From Eggerthellaceae bacterium (lineage in GTDB: Bacteria; Actinomycetota; Coriobacteriia; Coriobacteriales; Eggerthellaceae), in the NCBI GenBank assembly GCA_900753095.1, contig CAADXT010000064.1, positions 1 to 32,510 of the forward strand: a DNA stretch of 32,510 nucleotides, given 5' to 3'. A program made the translations under genes and the position numbers. Under the pieces are notes generated by a model, which saw only the letters and a list, made by a program, of their open reading frames with translations, was not told where the DNA came from and did not search any database. Positions 10,352-17,048 of the stretch are shown piece after piece. Each line of letters begins with the position of its first letter. Position 1 is the first letter of the stretch.

Positions 10352-11351
10352 ATGGCAGAGAAACTACTGGAAAGCAGCGCGGTAAGCGCCTTCTGCAGCA
10401 GTACGGCAACCATGCAAACCGACGAAGCCGTGCACATGCTTTCCGAGAACCGCGAGCAATCGCATTTCAAACGCGTATGCGATCAGGTATACGCAAAACT
10501 CGCCGAAGGCCTTGACCTGGCCGATTCCATGGAAGCAACCGGAGCCTTTCCCACCTACGCCGTTGAGATGGTGCGCGTAGGCGAGGCTTCAGGCCGTACC
10601 GAGCGCGTGCTGCGCAGCCTCGGGCGCTACTACGAAAGCGAGCGCCGCTCGTTCGCCAAGCTGCAGAACTCGGTGGGCTACCCCGCCGCCTTGCTGTGCA
10701 TCATGAGCATCATCCTGCTGTTCACGGTGATCGTTATCCTGCCCATCTTCACCAGCACCTACGACGACATGTCGGGCTCGCTTACCGCCGGCTCGTTCAG
10801 CATGGTGGGCATTTCGGTGGGCATCGGCTACGTGGCGCTGGCCATCGTGCTCATCGCCACCGTTGTTGCCGTGGTTATCTCCGCCCTTTCGCGCAGCGAA
10901 TCGGGCCGCGCGCGCGTAACCAAGCTCATGCAGCGTTTCACGTTTCACCAACGCGCTTGCCGCCTTCGCCGCCTCGGGCGTGCAGGAAGAGCAGGCGCTG
11001 CGCAAGGCCATGGCAACCGTCGACCATCCGGAGCTTGCCCGCAAGCTCGAGGGCACGCTGAACGGCATGATCGACCTGGACAACCCCCGCAGCCTGGGCC
11101 AAGCCATCGTCGAGAACGAGGTGTTCGAGCCCGCTTACGGCCGCATGCTCTTGATGGGCACGCGCTCAGGCTCTACCGATGAAGTGCTCTCGCACCTTTC
11201 CGACATCTTCTTCGAAGACGCAAACGCCCAGATCGACAGCGTGGTAGACAGCGTCGAGCCCACCCTTGCGGCCTTCCTCACCATCGCCGTCGGCGCAACG
11301 CTCATCGCAGTGATGCTCCCGCTTATCGGCATCATGGGCTCCATCGCGTAG
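10352..11351 (+). pseudogene. pilC: PilC/GspF-like pilus inner-membrane platform protein, frameshifted by 7-bp duplication
   Basis: The gene encodes a type II secretion F domain protein, the membrane platform on which pilus ATPases act. The N-terminus VSAFCSSTATMQTDEAVHMLSE and the segment YAVEMVRVGEASGRTERVLRSL match T2SSF domain 1. Two strong membrane segments follow (about residues 108-133 and 148-180), and a third closes the protein (about 300-328, IAVGATLIAVMLPLIGIMG). As read, the frame is lost at about residue 198 and gives a 276-residue product with a wrong tail. Removing one copy of a 7-bp tandem repeat at 10934-10948 restores a continuous protein of 330 residues, a normal length for the family. 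It is the first gene of a tightly packed operon ending with the PilT-like ATPase. If the duplication is real the platform is broken. Confidence 0.85.
10934..10948 (+). repeat. 7-bp tandem duplication breaking pilC
   Basis: CGTTTCA occurs twice in direct tandem (10934-10940 and 10941-10947), followed by C. One copy gives QRFTNALAAFAASGVQEEQALR, a natural T2SSF sequence; two copies shift the frame by one. Duplication of a short tandem unit is typical of replication slippage and is reversible in principle. Confidence 0.85.
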
Positions 11352-11362
11352 GAGCGGCAGCC

Positions 11363-11689
11363 CTGTTCCACGAAATTACCGACAGCGAGCTTTCCCGACG
11401 CCGCAAGGTGCGCATCATCGTTGCGTGCTGCCTGGTGGCATTGGCCGTTGCCGCATGCCTGATCTTCACGGCCGCGCAGCAAAACGCCCGCGAACAGGGC
11501 GCCGCGGCCCTGCACGATTCCATCATCAGCGCGGCAAAGCAGTGCTGCGCCATCGAGGGCAGCTATCCGGCAACGCTTGAGCACCTGGAAGAGAACTACG
11601 GCCTGGCCATCAACCACGACGAGTACGTGGTTTCCTACGAAAGCTTCGCCGACAACATCATGCCCACCGTGGTGGTGACGCCCAAATGA
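11363..11689 (+). CDS. Small pilin-like membrane protein (probable CTG start)
   Basis: A single hydrophobic segment (IIVACCLVALAVAACLIFTAA) follows a charged stretch SELSRRRKVR. After it comes a small exported domain containing QCCAIEGSYPATLEHLEENYGL, a pattern like that of minor pilins and pseudopilins (SYPATLEEL). No standard start codon with a ribosome site exists at the gene's beginning. TAGGAG, overlapping the pilC stop, lies eight bases before an in-frame CTG at 11363, and the 15 codons between it and the GTG at 11408 look coding. Conventional gene finders would choose the GTG at 11408, which has no Shine-Dalgarno and would place the membrane segment at the very N-terminus. The stop overlaps the next start (ATGA). 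The family is not recognised beyond the pilin-like layout. Confidence 0.65.
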   Translation: MFHEITDSELSRRRKVRIIVACCLVALAVAACLIFTAAQQNAREQGAAALHDSIISAAKQCCAIEGSYPATLEHLEENYGLAINHDEYVVSYESFADNIMPTVVVTPK

Positions 11690-12237
11690 GCGCCTACGAA
11701 CCGTTTGACGGCAACCAGAGCGAAGTGAGCCGCGTTGACGCCCTTTCGGCCATCGCCGGCATGTCCCTTGAGCAGAAGAAGCCCTCGCGCATCAAGAAGA
11801 TGTTCCCGGCCCTTATCCTGGCCGTGTTCTTCGTGATGCTGCTGCTGGCGCTTATCTCGGGCGTTCTGGTGTACAAGTACGTTACCGACACGCAAGCTCA
11901 GAACAGCACCCAGCGCGAAGGCGTGGGGCTTATCGTGAACGCCGTGCGCGCCAACGACACCGACCAGGCAATCGCCGTGGGCAACGGCCCCGAGGGCCGC
12001 TCGCTGGTGGTGCTGGAGTCGCTTGATTCGGGCACCTACGAAACGCGCTATTACCTAAGCAATGGCAAGATCCTCCAGGAGTACAGCTTGGCGGGCTCGC
12101 CCTATACGCCCGAAAAGGCCAGCGAAGTGGTCGATTCGAGCACGTTCGAGTTCTCGTATTCCCACAGCCTGCTTACCGTTACCACCGACGAAGGCACTTC
12201 CGAAGTTGCCCTTCGCTCCTTGGAAGGGGGCGAATAG
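11686..12237 (+). CDS. Single-pass membrane protein of the pilus operon (DUF4860-like)
   Basis: The product has 183 residues. A cytoplasmic N-terminus of about 40 residues, a membrane segment (about 44-66, ALILAVFFVMLLLALISGVLVYKYV) and an exported domain follow in order. The exported part, with YYLSNGKILQEYSL and FSYSHSLLTVTTDEGTSEVAL, resembles the DUF4860 proteins found in pilus-like clusters of anaerobic Gram-positives; that assignment is from memory and tentative. There is no type IV prepilin cleavage motif. Its ATG overlaps the upstream TGA, and its stop is one base before the next ATG, so it is translationally coupled in the operon. Confidence 0.75.
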   Translation: MSAYEPFDGNQSEVSRVDALSAIAGMSLEQKKPSRIKKMFPALILAVFFVMLLLALISGVLVYKYVTDTQAQNSTQREGVGLIVNAVRANDTDQAIAVGNGPEGRSLVVLESLDSGTYETRYYLSNGKILQEYSLAGSPYTPEKASEVVDSSTFEFSYSHSLLTVTTDEGTSEVALRSLEGGE

Positions 12238-12238
12238 C

Positions 12239-12643
12239 ATGTCCGCAAAGCCAAGAGCCGATAAAGCGCCCCGAACCACCACCGCCTTCATGATCGAGGT
12301 GCTGGTGCTGCTGTTCTTCCTGGTGGCGTCGCTTGCCGTGTTCACGCAGCTGTTCGCCTATTCGGCCAACAGCGCGAAGCAAGCGCAGCGCCTCACGCAG
12401 GCAACCGAGATTGCGCAGAACGCCGCGGAAGAGTTTTCCGCCAACCCGCAGGCTGCAGCCGAGGGCAAAACCGTCGGCCTCGACGCTGCGCAGGGCACCG
12501 ACGGCAGCTTCACCACCGCATGCACGGTGGCAAGTGAGCCGCAGGGCTCGGGCACCTACTACACCGCCCATATCAGCGTTTCCGACGATCAGGGCGAAGC
12601 ATACGCCCTAGATGCCTCCCGCTACGTGGAAGGGGTGAGCTAA
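12239..12643 (+). CDS. Prepilin-like protein (PilV/GspI type) with non-consensus cleavage site
   Basis: The product has 134 residues. A basic leader of about 15 residues is followed by AFMIEVLVLLFFLVASLAVF, which aligns with the prepilin signature FTLIEVLV. The glutamate that sits at +5 in mature pilins is kept, but the residue before the cleavage point is Thr rather than the usual Gly and the +1 residue is Ala rather than Phe. A Gln/Ala-rich amphipathic helix follows (SAKQAQRLTQATEIAQNAAE), as in the pilin stalk helix, then a small C-terminal domain. A prepilin peptidase would be needed for processing and none is visible in the window. The gene starts one base after the previous stop and ends one base before the next ATG. 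Confidence 0.75.
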   Translation: MSAKPRADKAPRTTTAFMIEVLVLLFFLVASLAVFTQLFAYSANSAKQAQRLTQATEIAQNAAEEFSANPQAAAEGKTVGLDAAQGTDGSFTTACTVASEPQGSGTYYTAHISVSDDQGEAYALDASRYVEGVS

Positions 12644-12644
12644 C

Positions 12645-13136
12645 ATGGCCCAAAAGCAATCAGAGGGCGTGCGCATCGGCCCCATCACCTTGGTAACGCT
12701 TATCTCGGTGCTGCTGCTTGCAGTGCTCGCCGTGCTGTGCGTAACCACCGCCAACGCCACGCAGGCCATGGCCCAGCGCCACGCCGAGGCAACAAGCGAA
12801 ACGTACGCCATCGATTCCTGCGGCCAGGCGTTCGTTGCCGAGCTGAGCAACGCGGCGCAAAAGGCGGGTTCCGCCGATGCCGCGGCAACCGCCATCGGCA
12901 GCAACCTTGAGCCCCTCAAGGCAGAAGCACTTCAGAAGTGCGGCGCAAGCAACGAAACCATCAACGCGCAGGTAAGCGGCACCGCCATTTCGTTCACCGT
13001 TTCCACTGAAAGCGGAAAGGCCCTTGCAGCGAAGGTGGGCGTCACCGATGCGCGCACGATTTCCGTACACGAGTGGAAGCTTTCCACCACCCAGCAAACC
13101 AGTGAAGAAACCCTGTGGTCCGGCACTACGGACTAG
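12645..13136 (+). CDS. Pilin-like membrane protein of the pilus operon
   Basis: The product has 163 residues. A short leader ending in RIG is followed by PITLVTLISVLLLAVLAVLCVTTANATQAMAQRHAEATSE, a hydrophobic segment running into an amphipathic helix as in pilins; the usual Glu+5 is absent. The rest is an Ala-rich exported domain with a pair of Cys residues and no recognised family. Together with the two genes before it, it probably supplies minor components of the filament or its tip. The gene starts one base after the upstream TAA and is followed by a 23-base gap holding AAGGAG before pilT. Confidence 0.7.
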   Translation: MAQKQSEGVRIGPITLVTLISVLLLAVLAVLCVTTANATQAMAQRHAEATSETYAIDSCGQAFVAELSNAAQKAGSADAAATAIGSNLEPLKAEALQKCGASNETINAQVSGTAISFTVSTESGKALAAKVGVTDARTISVHEWKLSTTQQTSEETLWSGTTD

Positions 13137-13159
13137 CAAGAAACGACAAGGAGTCCCCT

Positions 13160-14234
13160 ATGCAGCTGAAAGAGCTCTTGAAGGAAATGATCGACGTCAA
13201 AGCATCCGACGTATTCATTAATGCCGGATTGCCTTTGTCGTACCAGGCCAGCGGCGTGCACAAGCGCATGGACAGCGCCCCGCTTACTCCCGCGCAATCG
13301 AAGGAGTACATCGAGGGCATCTACGAGCTTGCCGGCCGCGACGTTTCCCTGTTCGAGGGGAACGTCAACCACGACGACGACTTCAGCTTCTCGCTTTCAG
13401 GCGTTGGCCGCTTCCGCGCCAACATCTTCCGCCAGCGTGGCTCGTACGGCGCCGTTATCCGCGTTATCCCGTTCGGCCTGCCCAACCCCGTGGAGATGAA
13501 CATCCCCGAATCCGTTATGGACTTGGCGAACACCAACAAGGGCTTGGTGTTGGTAACCGGCCCTGCTGGCAGCGGCAAATCCACCACGCTCGCCTGCCTG
13601 CTCGACCGCATGAACCACGAGCGCACGGGGCACATCATCACCATGGAAGACCCCATCGAGTACGTGCACAAGCACGGCACCTGCATCATCACCCAGCGCG
13701 AGATTCCCACCGACATCGCCACGTATTCCGAGGCGCTGCGCTCGGCGATGCGCGAAAGCCCCAACGTTATCCTTCTGGGCGAGATGCGCGATGCCAACAC
13801 CATCGGCACGGCGATGAACGCGGCGGAGATGGCACAGCTGGTGCTTTCCACCCTGCACACCACCAGCGCATCCGACACGGTGGAGCGCATCGTCGACGCC
13901 TTCCCCGCCAACCAGCAGCGTCAGGTGCGCATTCAGCTTTCCATGGTGCTTCAGGCCGTTGTGTGCCAGCAGCTGATTCCCACCACCGACGGCAAGACGA
14001 TGCCTGTGTTCGAGATCATGCACATGAACACCGCCATCCGCAACTTGATCCGCGAGGAAAAAGGCCTACCAGATCGACTCCGTCATCGCCTCGAACGGCA
14101 AGCTGGGCATGCAGACCATGGACCAAAGCCTGTACGCCGCCGTTAAGGCAGGAAAGGTTTCCAAGGAAACGGCGCTCGCCTATGCCAACCACCAGGAAGC
14201 GCTCCTGCGCCGCTTCTCGAGCGAAGGGCTCTAG
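13160..14234 (+). pseudogene. pilT: PilT-like pilus retraction ATPase, frameshifted near the C-terminus
   Basis: The start at 13160 has AAGGAG five bases upstream. The protein shows the secretion ATPase motifs in order: Walker A GPAGSGKSTT, Asp box ITMEDPIEY, Walker B VILLGEMRD, His box STLHTTSA, and the PilT-specific AIRNLI element. PilT powers pilus retraction; no PilB/GspE extension ATPase is in the window. After AIRNLIREEK the frame is lost at A5-GG (14058-14064). Dropping one base restores 357 residues ending in ...QEALLRRFSSEGL and a stop at 14234, a normal PilT length. As read, the protein ends at 14146 with a false Arg-rich tail and loses its last 50 or so native residues. It is the last gene of the operon and is followed directly by a strong hairpin. 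Confidence 0.9.
14058..14064 (+). other. Frameshift site in pilT (A5-GG)
   Basis: GAGGAAAAAGGCC reads E-E-K-G as given. With one base fewer it reads E-E-K-A-Y-Q-I-D-S-V, which continues the conserved PilT C-terminus. A five-base A run is a common place for sequencing or replication slips. Confidence 0.75.
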
Positions 14235-14260
14235 TTGCGCTGTTCCTCCGAACAGCGCAA
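14235..14260 (+). terminator. Hairpin directly after pilT
   Basis: TTGCGCTGTTC and GAACAGCGCAA form a perfect 11-bp stem with a CTCC loop, starting at the base after the pilT stop. There is no U-run, so it may act as an mRNA 3' stabiliser or a factor-dependent terminator. Confidence 0.55.
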
Positions 14261-14284
14261 GTTCGCATGAAACGTTATGACGCT

Positions 14285-14386
14285 GCGCGGGATTCTGACG
14301 GCACATCTGGCTTTCAATCGGTCGGGGCGGCACGTAGGCCAGCCCCTTCCTCTTTCAAGCCAGCTGCACTCGTCAGAATCCCGCTC
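14285..14386. repeat. Nested palindromic element, possible structured RNA or miniature repeat
   Basis: Perfect 14-bp arms GCGGGATTCTGACG (14287-14300) and CGTCAGAATCCCGC (14371-14384) enclose GCA/TGC, then CTGGCTT/AAGCCAG (14307-14313 with 14357-14363), then GGGGC/GCCCC (14324-14328 with 14342-14346). The whole 100-base segment thus folds as one long rod with internal loops. There is no ORF, no T-run and no sign of a transposase. It is not 4.5S RNA (no GGAAGCA-type loop). It lies between two convergent genes. Confidence 0.6.
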
Positions 14387-14425
14387 GCTGTCTTACCGGC
14401 GCATACCCCGAGTTTCGCCTAAAGC

Positions 14426-14560
14426 AAGGTGCCCAATGGGAAGGTCTCTTTTGGATGCCCAACGCTCAGAAAAAGAAAGTCGCCTGGTTTTATTCCAACC
14501 AAGCGACTTTTTTATTGGTATGCAAGGTGGCCAAAAGGGACCGCCCTCATTGGACACCTT
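14426..14560. repeat. Imperfect 30-base inverted repeat around a terminator
   Basis: The arm at 14426-14454 (AAGGTGCCCAATGGG through CTTTTGG) is matched in reverse complement by 14531-14560 (CCAAAAGGGACC through ACACCTT), about 24 of 30 positions. The right arm includes part of the HPt gene stop codon. The arms enclose a bidirectional terminator. Confidence 0.6.
14477..14513. terminator. Bidirectional intrinsic terminator between convergent genes
   Basis: AAGTCGCCTGGTT (14477-14489) pairs with AACCAAGCGACTT (14497-14509). T-runs follow on the plus strand (14508-14513), and the minus strand continues into TTTCTTTTTC. It ends both the pilus operon and the HPt/c-di-GMP operon. Confidence 0.85.
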
Positions 14561-14909
14561 ACAGGCAGCTGTTCAGAGCGTTGACCACGTTGTTGTACTC
14601 GGCTTCCACCTGAGCGAACAGCTCTTCGGTGCCCTCAAGGCTGCCGGCACGCAGCACTTCGGTGATCTCGTTGGTAGGCTCGAAGAGCTTCAAAAAGCCA
14701 AGGTTCAAACATACGCCCTTCAAGGTGTGCGCTGCCATGAAGGCCTTGTCGACGTCTTTCGCCTCCAAGGCTTCCTTCAACGTGGCGAAGCTGGTGTCGT
14801 CGAGGAACTTCCCCATGAAACGGCGCACCAACGCTTCATTCATAAGGCGCTTCAAAACGTCCTGATAGTTGCCGCCTACCTGTTCGTAGGCTTGTTCGAT
14901 GGTAGACAT
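14559..14909 (-). CDS. Stand-alone HPt (histidine phosphotransfer) protein
   Basis: The product is 116 residues, the normal size of a four-helix HPt domain. The phospho-accepting His61 lies in AAHTLKGVCLNLGF, matching the AHxLKG signature. Such proteins shuttle phosphate between two receiver aspartates. The gene is 13 bases downstream of the GGDEF-REC-HD-GYP gene with AAGGAG five bases before its ATG, so the two are co-transcribed. The likely donor is the C-terminal receiver of the hybrid kinase at 17049-20957 and the likely acceptor is the receiver of the neighbouring c-di-GMP enzyme; this pairing is inference from gene order. Confidence 0.9.
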   Translation of the reverse strand: MSTIEQAYEQVGGNYQDVLKRLMNEALVRRFMGKFLDDTSFATLKEALEAKDVDKAFMAAHTLKGVCLNLGFLKLFEPTNEITEVLRAGSLEGTEELFAQVEAEYNNVVNALNSCL

Positions 14910-14922
14910 AAGAGCTCCTTAC

Positions 14923-16848
14923 TCACTTACTTGCATTGAAGAGGGGGGGGGTCAGGGCTGGCACGTCGAGCTCGTCGGCAATGCGATCCTGGACGTCCAC
15001 CAGGCAATCGAGCAGCAGCGGGTTGAACGCACCGCACTCTCCGTTGAGGATCATCCGCATAGCCTCGTTGTGGGGCACCGCATGCTTGCACACCCGTTCG
15101 CTGGTAAGGGCGTCGTAGACGTCGGCAAGGGCAACCACCTGCGCCGAAATGGGGATGGCGTCGCCCTTCAGGCCGTCAGGGTACCCGCTGCCGTCGTAGC
15201 GCTCATGATGCCAACGGCAAATATCGTGCGCCGTCTTGATGAGCGTGGGGTTGTCGTTGTATTCGTCGAGCTTTTCCAGCATATCGGCGCCCAGCACCGT
15301 ATGCGTTTTCATGATCTCGAACTCTTCGTCGGTAAGCCTGCCGGGCTTGTTCAAGACGCTGTCGGGAATGGCCAGCTTGCCGATATCGTGCAGCGTGGAG
15401 GCCATGGCGATAGCCGAGCGCTCCTTGCCGCGAATGATGTACTTGTCGCTCTTCTGCACCAAGCGCTCCAACAGGATTTCCGTGAGGTTGCGCACATGCA
15501 GAACATGAGGGCCGCTTTCACCGTTGCGCAGCTCCATTGCGCCGCCCATGATGTTAACCAGCATGTTGCTGTCTTTTTCGCGTTCGATGAACTGCTGGGC
15601 CAAAAGCGAGCTCAAACGGCGCTGCTTGGCGTACAGGCGCATGATGTTGCTTACGCGCTGACGCACAACGCGCATGTCGAACGGGCGGCTTACGTAGTCG
15701 GACGCGCCCAGCTCGTAAGCGCGCAGCACCGCTTCATCGGAATCTTCGCTGGAAATCATGATTACCGGGATGTCCTCGATCCAGCCTGCGCGAACCATGC
15801 GCGAAAGCACATCGAAGCCGTTCATCTTCGGCATGATGATGTCCAACAGCACCAGGCTTATCTCGTTGCCGTACTGCTCAAGCAGGGCAACGCCCTCGAT
15901 GCCGTCTTCCGCTTCTAGGATCTCGTATTCGCCCTGCAGCATTTCTTTCAGAATCTCGCGGTTCATAAACGAGTCGTCCACGATAAGCAGCAGCGGCTTG
16001 CTGATTTTCAGCGAAGATGCCGGTGTGGAATCGGTTACCACCACGCCCTTGCGCTGCTTGGCGCGATACATCAGCGCATCGGCTTTCTTCACCGCTTCTT
16101 CCACGGTGCCGCCGCGCGTGATAACGCCGCCCACGCTGATGGAAAGGCGCATTTGCTCATAGCCGGGGATAACCGTATCCTGCACCGCATCGGAGATCAT
16201 CCCGAGCTTGTGCGAGAAGTCTTCCGCCACAATGTTGGGCATCACCAGCACGAACTCATCGCCACCGTAGCGCACCAGCATATCGGTGTCGCGGATGTTC
16301 GCGCGCATGGCGCGAGCCGCCGACTTCAGCGCCATATCGCCTGCATGATGGCCCAGGGCATCGTTTACCACCTTGAAGTCGTCAAGGTCGATCACGGCAA
16401 CGCCGGCGAACAGGCGCTGCTTGCACAGCTTGTCCTCGTAGAAGCGGCGATTGTACACGCCGGAAAGAGCATCGTGGTACAGAAGCGAAACATTCGAACG
16501 TCCATCGATTCTGTGGCCAGGCTGGGCATACAGCAGAACGTGGGGCTTATCGTCCACATCGACGTAACGGGCTGTGGCAACGTTGGTGTCTTTGCCCATT
16601 TTGAGGGTGAACGTTTTTTCGCCACCGTCTTCAAGCACGTCGGAGCACACCTTGCGCATGCAAGGGCAGCCCTCGCCGTACAGCAGGCAGTCGCTTTCCT
16701 TTTCCACCGCCTCTTCGTCCATCAAGCGCACAACAGGATAAACCTTTTCCAGGCGGGTTACTTCCTCCCCTGCCTGCTCGTGGGTCATGGGCCCAAGATG
16801 CTCAGACTCCACTTCGTATGTTGGCTTCATTTCGCGCTTATCTTCCAT
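14923..16848 (-). CDS. Bifunctional c-di-GMP enzyme: Cys-cluster/PAS-like region, GGDEF, receiver, HD-GYP
   Basis: The product has 641 residues from the ATG at 16848 (AAGGAAG ten bases before it; an upstream in-frame ATG at 16917 lacks a good site). An N-terminal region with Cys54, Cys61, Cys63 and Cys68 and a PAS-like fold precedes a GGDEF domain (about 120-270). The GGDEF domain has an intact RYGGDEF motif (195-199) and an RxxD inhibitory site (Arg186-Asp189). A receiver (about 285-405) has phospho-acceptor Asp336 in LLDIIMP; the usual Lys before Pro-Phe is Arg388. A C-terminal HD-GYP domain (about 445-625) has HDIGK (487-491) and HHERYDGSGYP. Both synthesis and hydrolysis of c-di-GMP are therefore predicted, switched by phosphorylation. 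A run of nine C in the coding strand (14943-14951) lies near the C-terminus. The upstream kinase gene is 200 bases away. Confidence 0.93.
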   Translation of the reverse strand: MEDKREMKPTYEVESEHLGPMTHEQAGEEVTRLEKVYPVVRLMDEEAVEKESDCLLYGEGCPCMRKVCSDVLEDGGEKTFTLKMGKDTNVATARYVDVDDKPHVLLYAQPGHRIDGRSNVSLLYHDALSGVYNRRFYEDKLCKQRLFAGVAVIDLDDFKVVNDALGHHAGDMALKSAARAMRANIRDTDMLVRYGGDEFVLVMPNIVAEDFSHKLGMISDAVQDTVIPGYEQMRLSISVGGVITRGGTVEEAVKKADALMYRAKQRKGVVVTDSTPASSLKISKPLLLIVDDSFMNREILKEMLQGEYEILEAEDGIEGVALLEQYGNEISLVLLDIIMPKMNGFDVLSRMVRAGWIEDIPVIMISSEDSDEAVLRAYELGASDYVSRPFDMRVVRQRVSNIMRLYAKQRRLSSLLAQQFIEREKDSNMLVNIMGGAMELRNGESGPHVLHVRNLTEILLERLVQKSDKYIIRGKERSAIAMASTLHDIGKLAIPDSVLNKPGRLTDEEFEIMKTHTVLGADMLEKLDEYNDNPTLIKTAHDICRWHHERYDGSGYPDGLKGDAIPISAQVVALADVYDALTSERVCKHAVPHNEAMRMILNGECGAFNPLLLDCLVDVQDRIADELDVPALTPPLFNASK

Positions 16849-17048
16849 AGCGCACTCGCTTCCTTGCCGTCGCTTTGTGCGGCGCTGAATCCCCTGGCGG
16901 CAGAGCATCTGCGGCAAGAAGACCCTTGTCGTTCCCCTCGTACAGCCCCTGCCCGCATGGTACGCGGCACCTGCCGCACGCGCAGCAACCGCTTTGGAAT
17001 GCCGGCGCGCATCATGCCTGGTAGAGGAGTGACATCTTCCCTACTAGA

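Noticed and set aside
14307..14320. CRISPR repeat-like end (GATTGAAAG on the minus strand)
   Set aside because: Occurs once, with no regularly spaced repeats or cas genes nearby.
14285..14386. 4.5S/SRP RNA or an intrinsic terminator
   Set aside because: No conserved SRP loop sequences and no U-run after the stem.
16849..17048. Extended N-terminus of the c-di-GMP enzyme (start at 16917) or an extra small gene
   Set aside because: The extra 23 residues are basic and unlike any domain; the ATG at 16848 has the better ribosome site.
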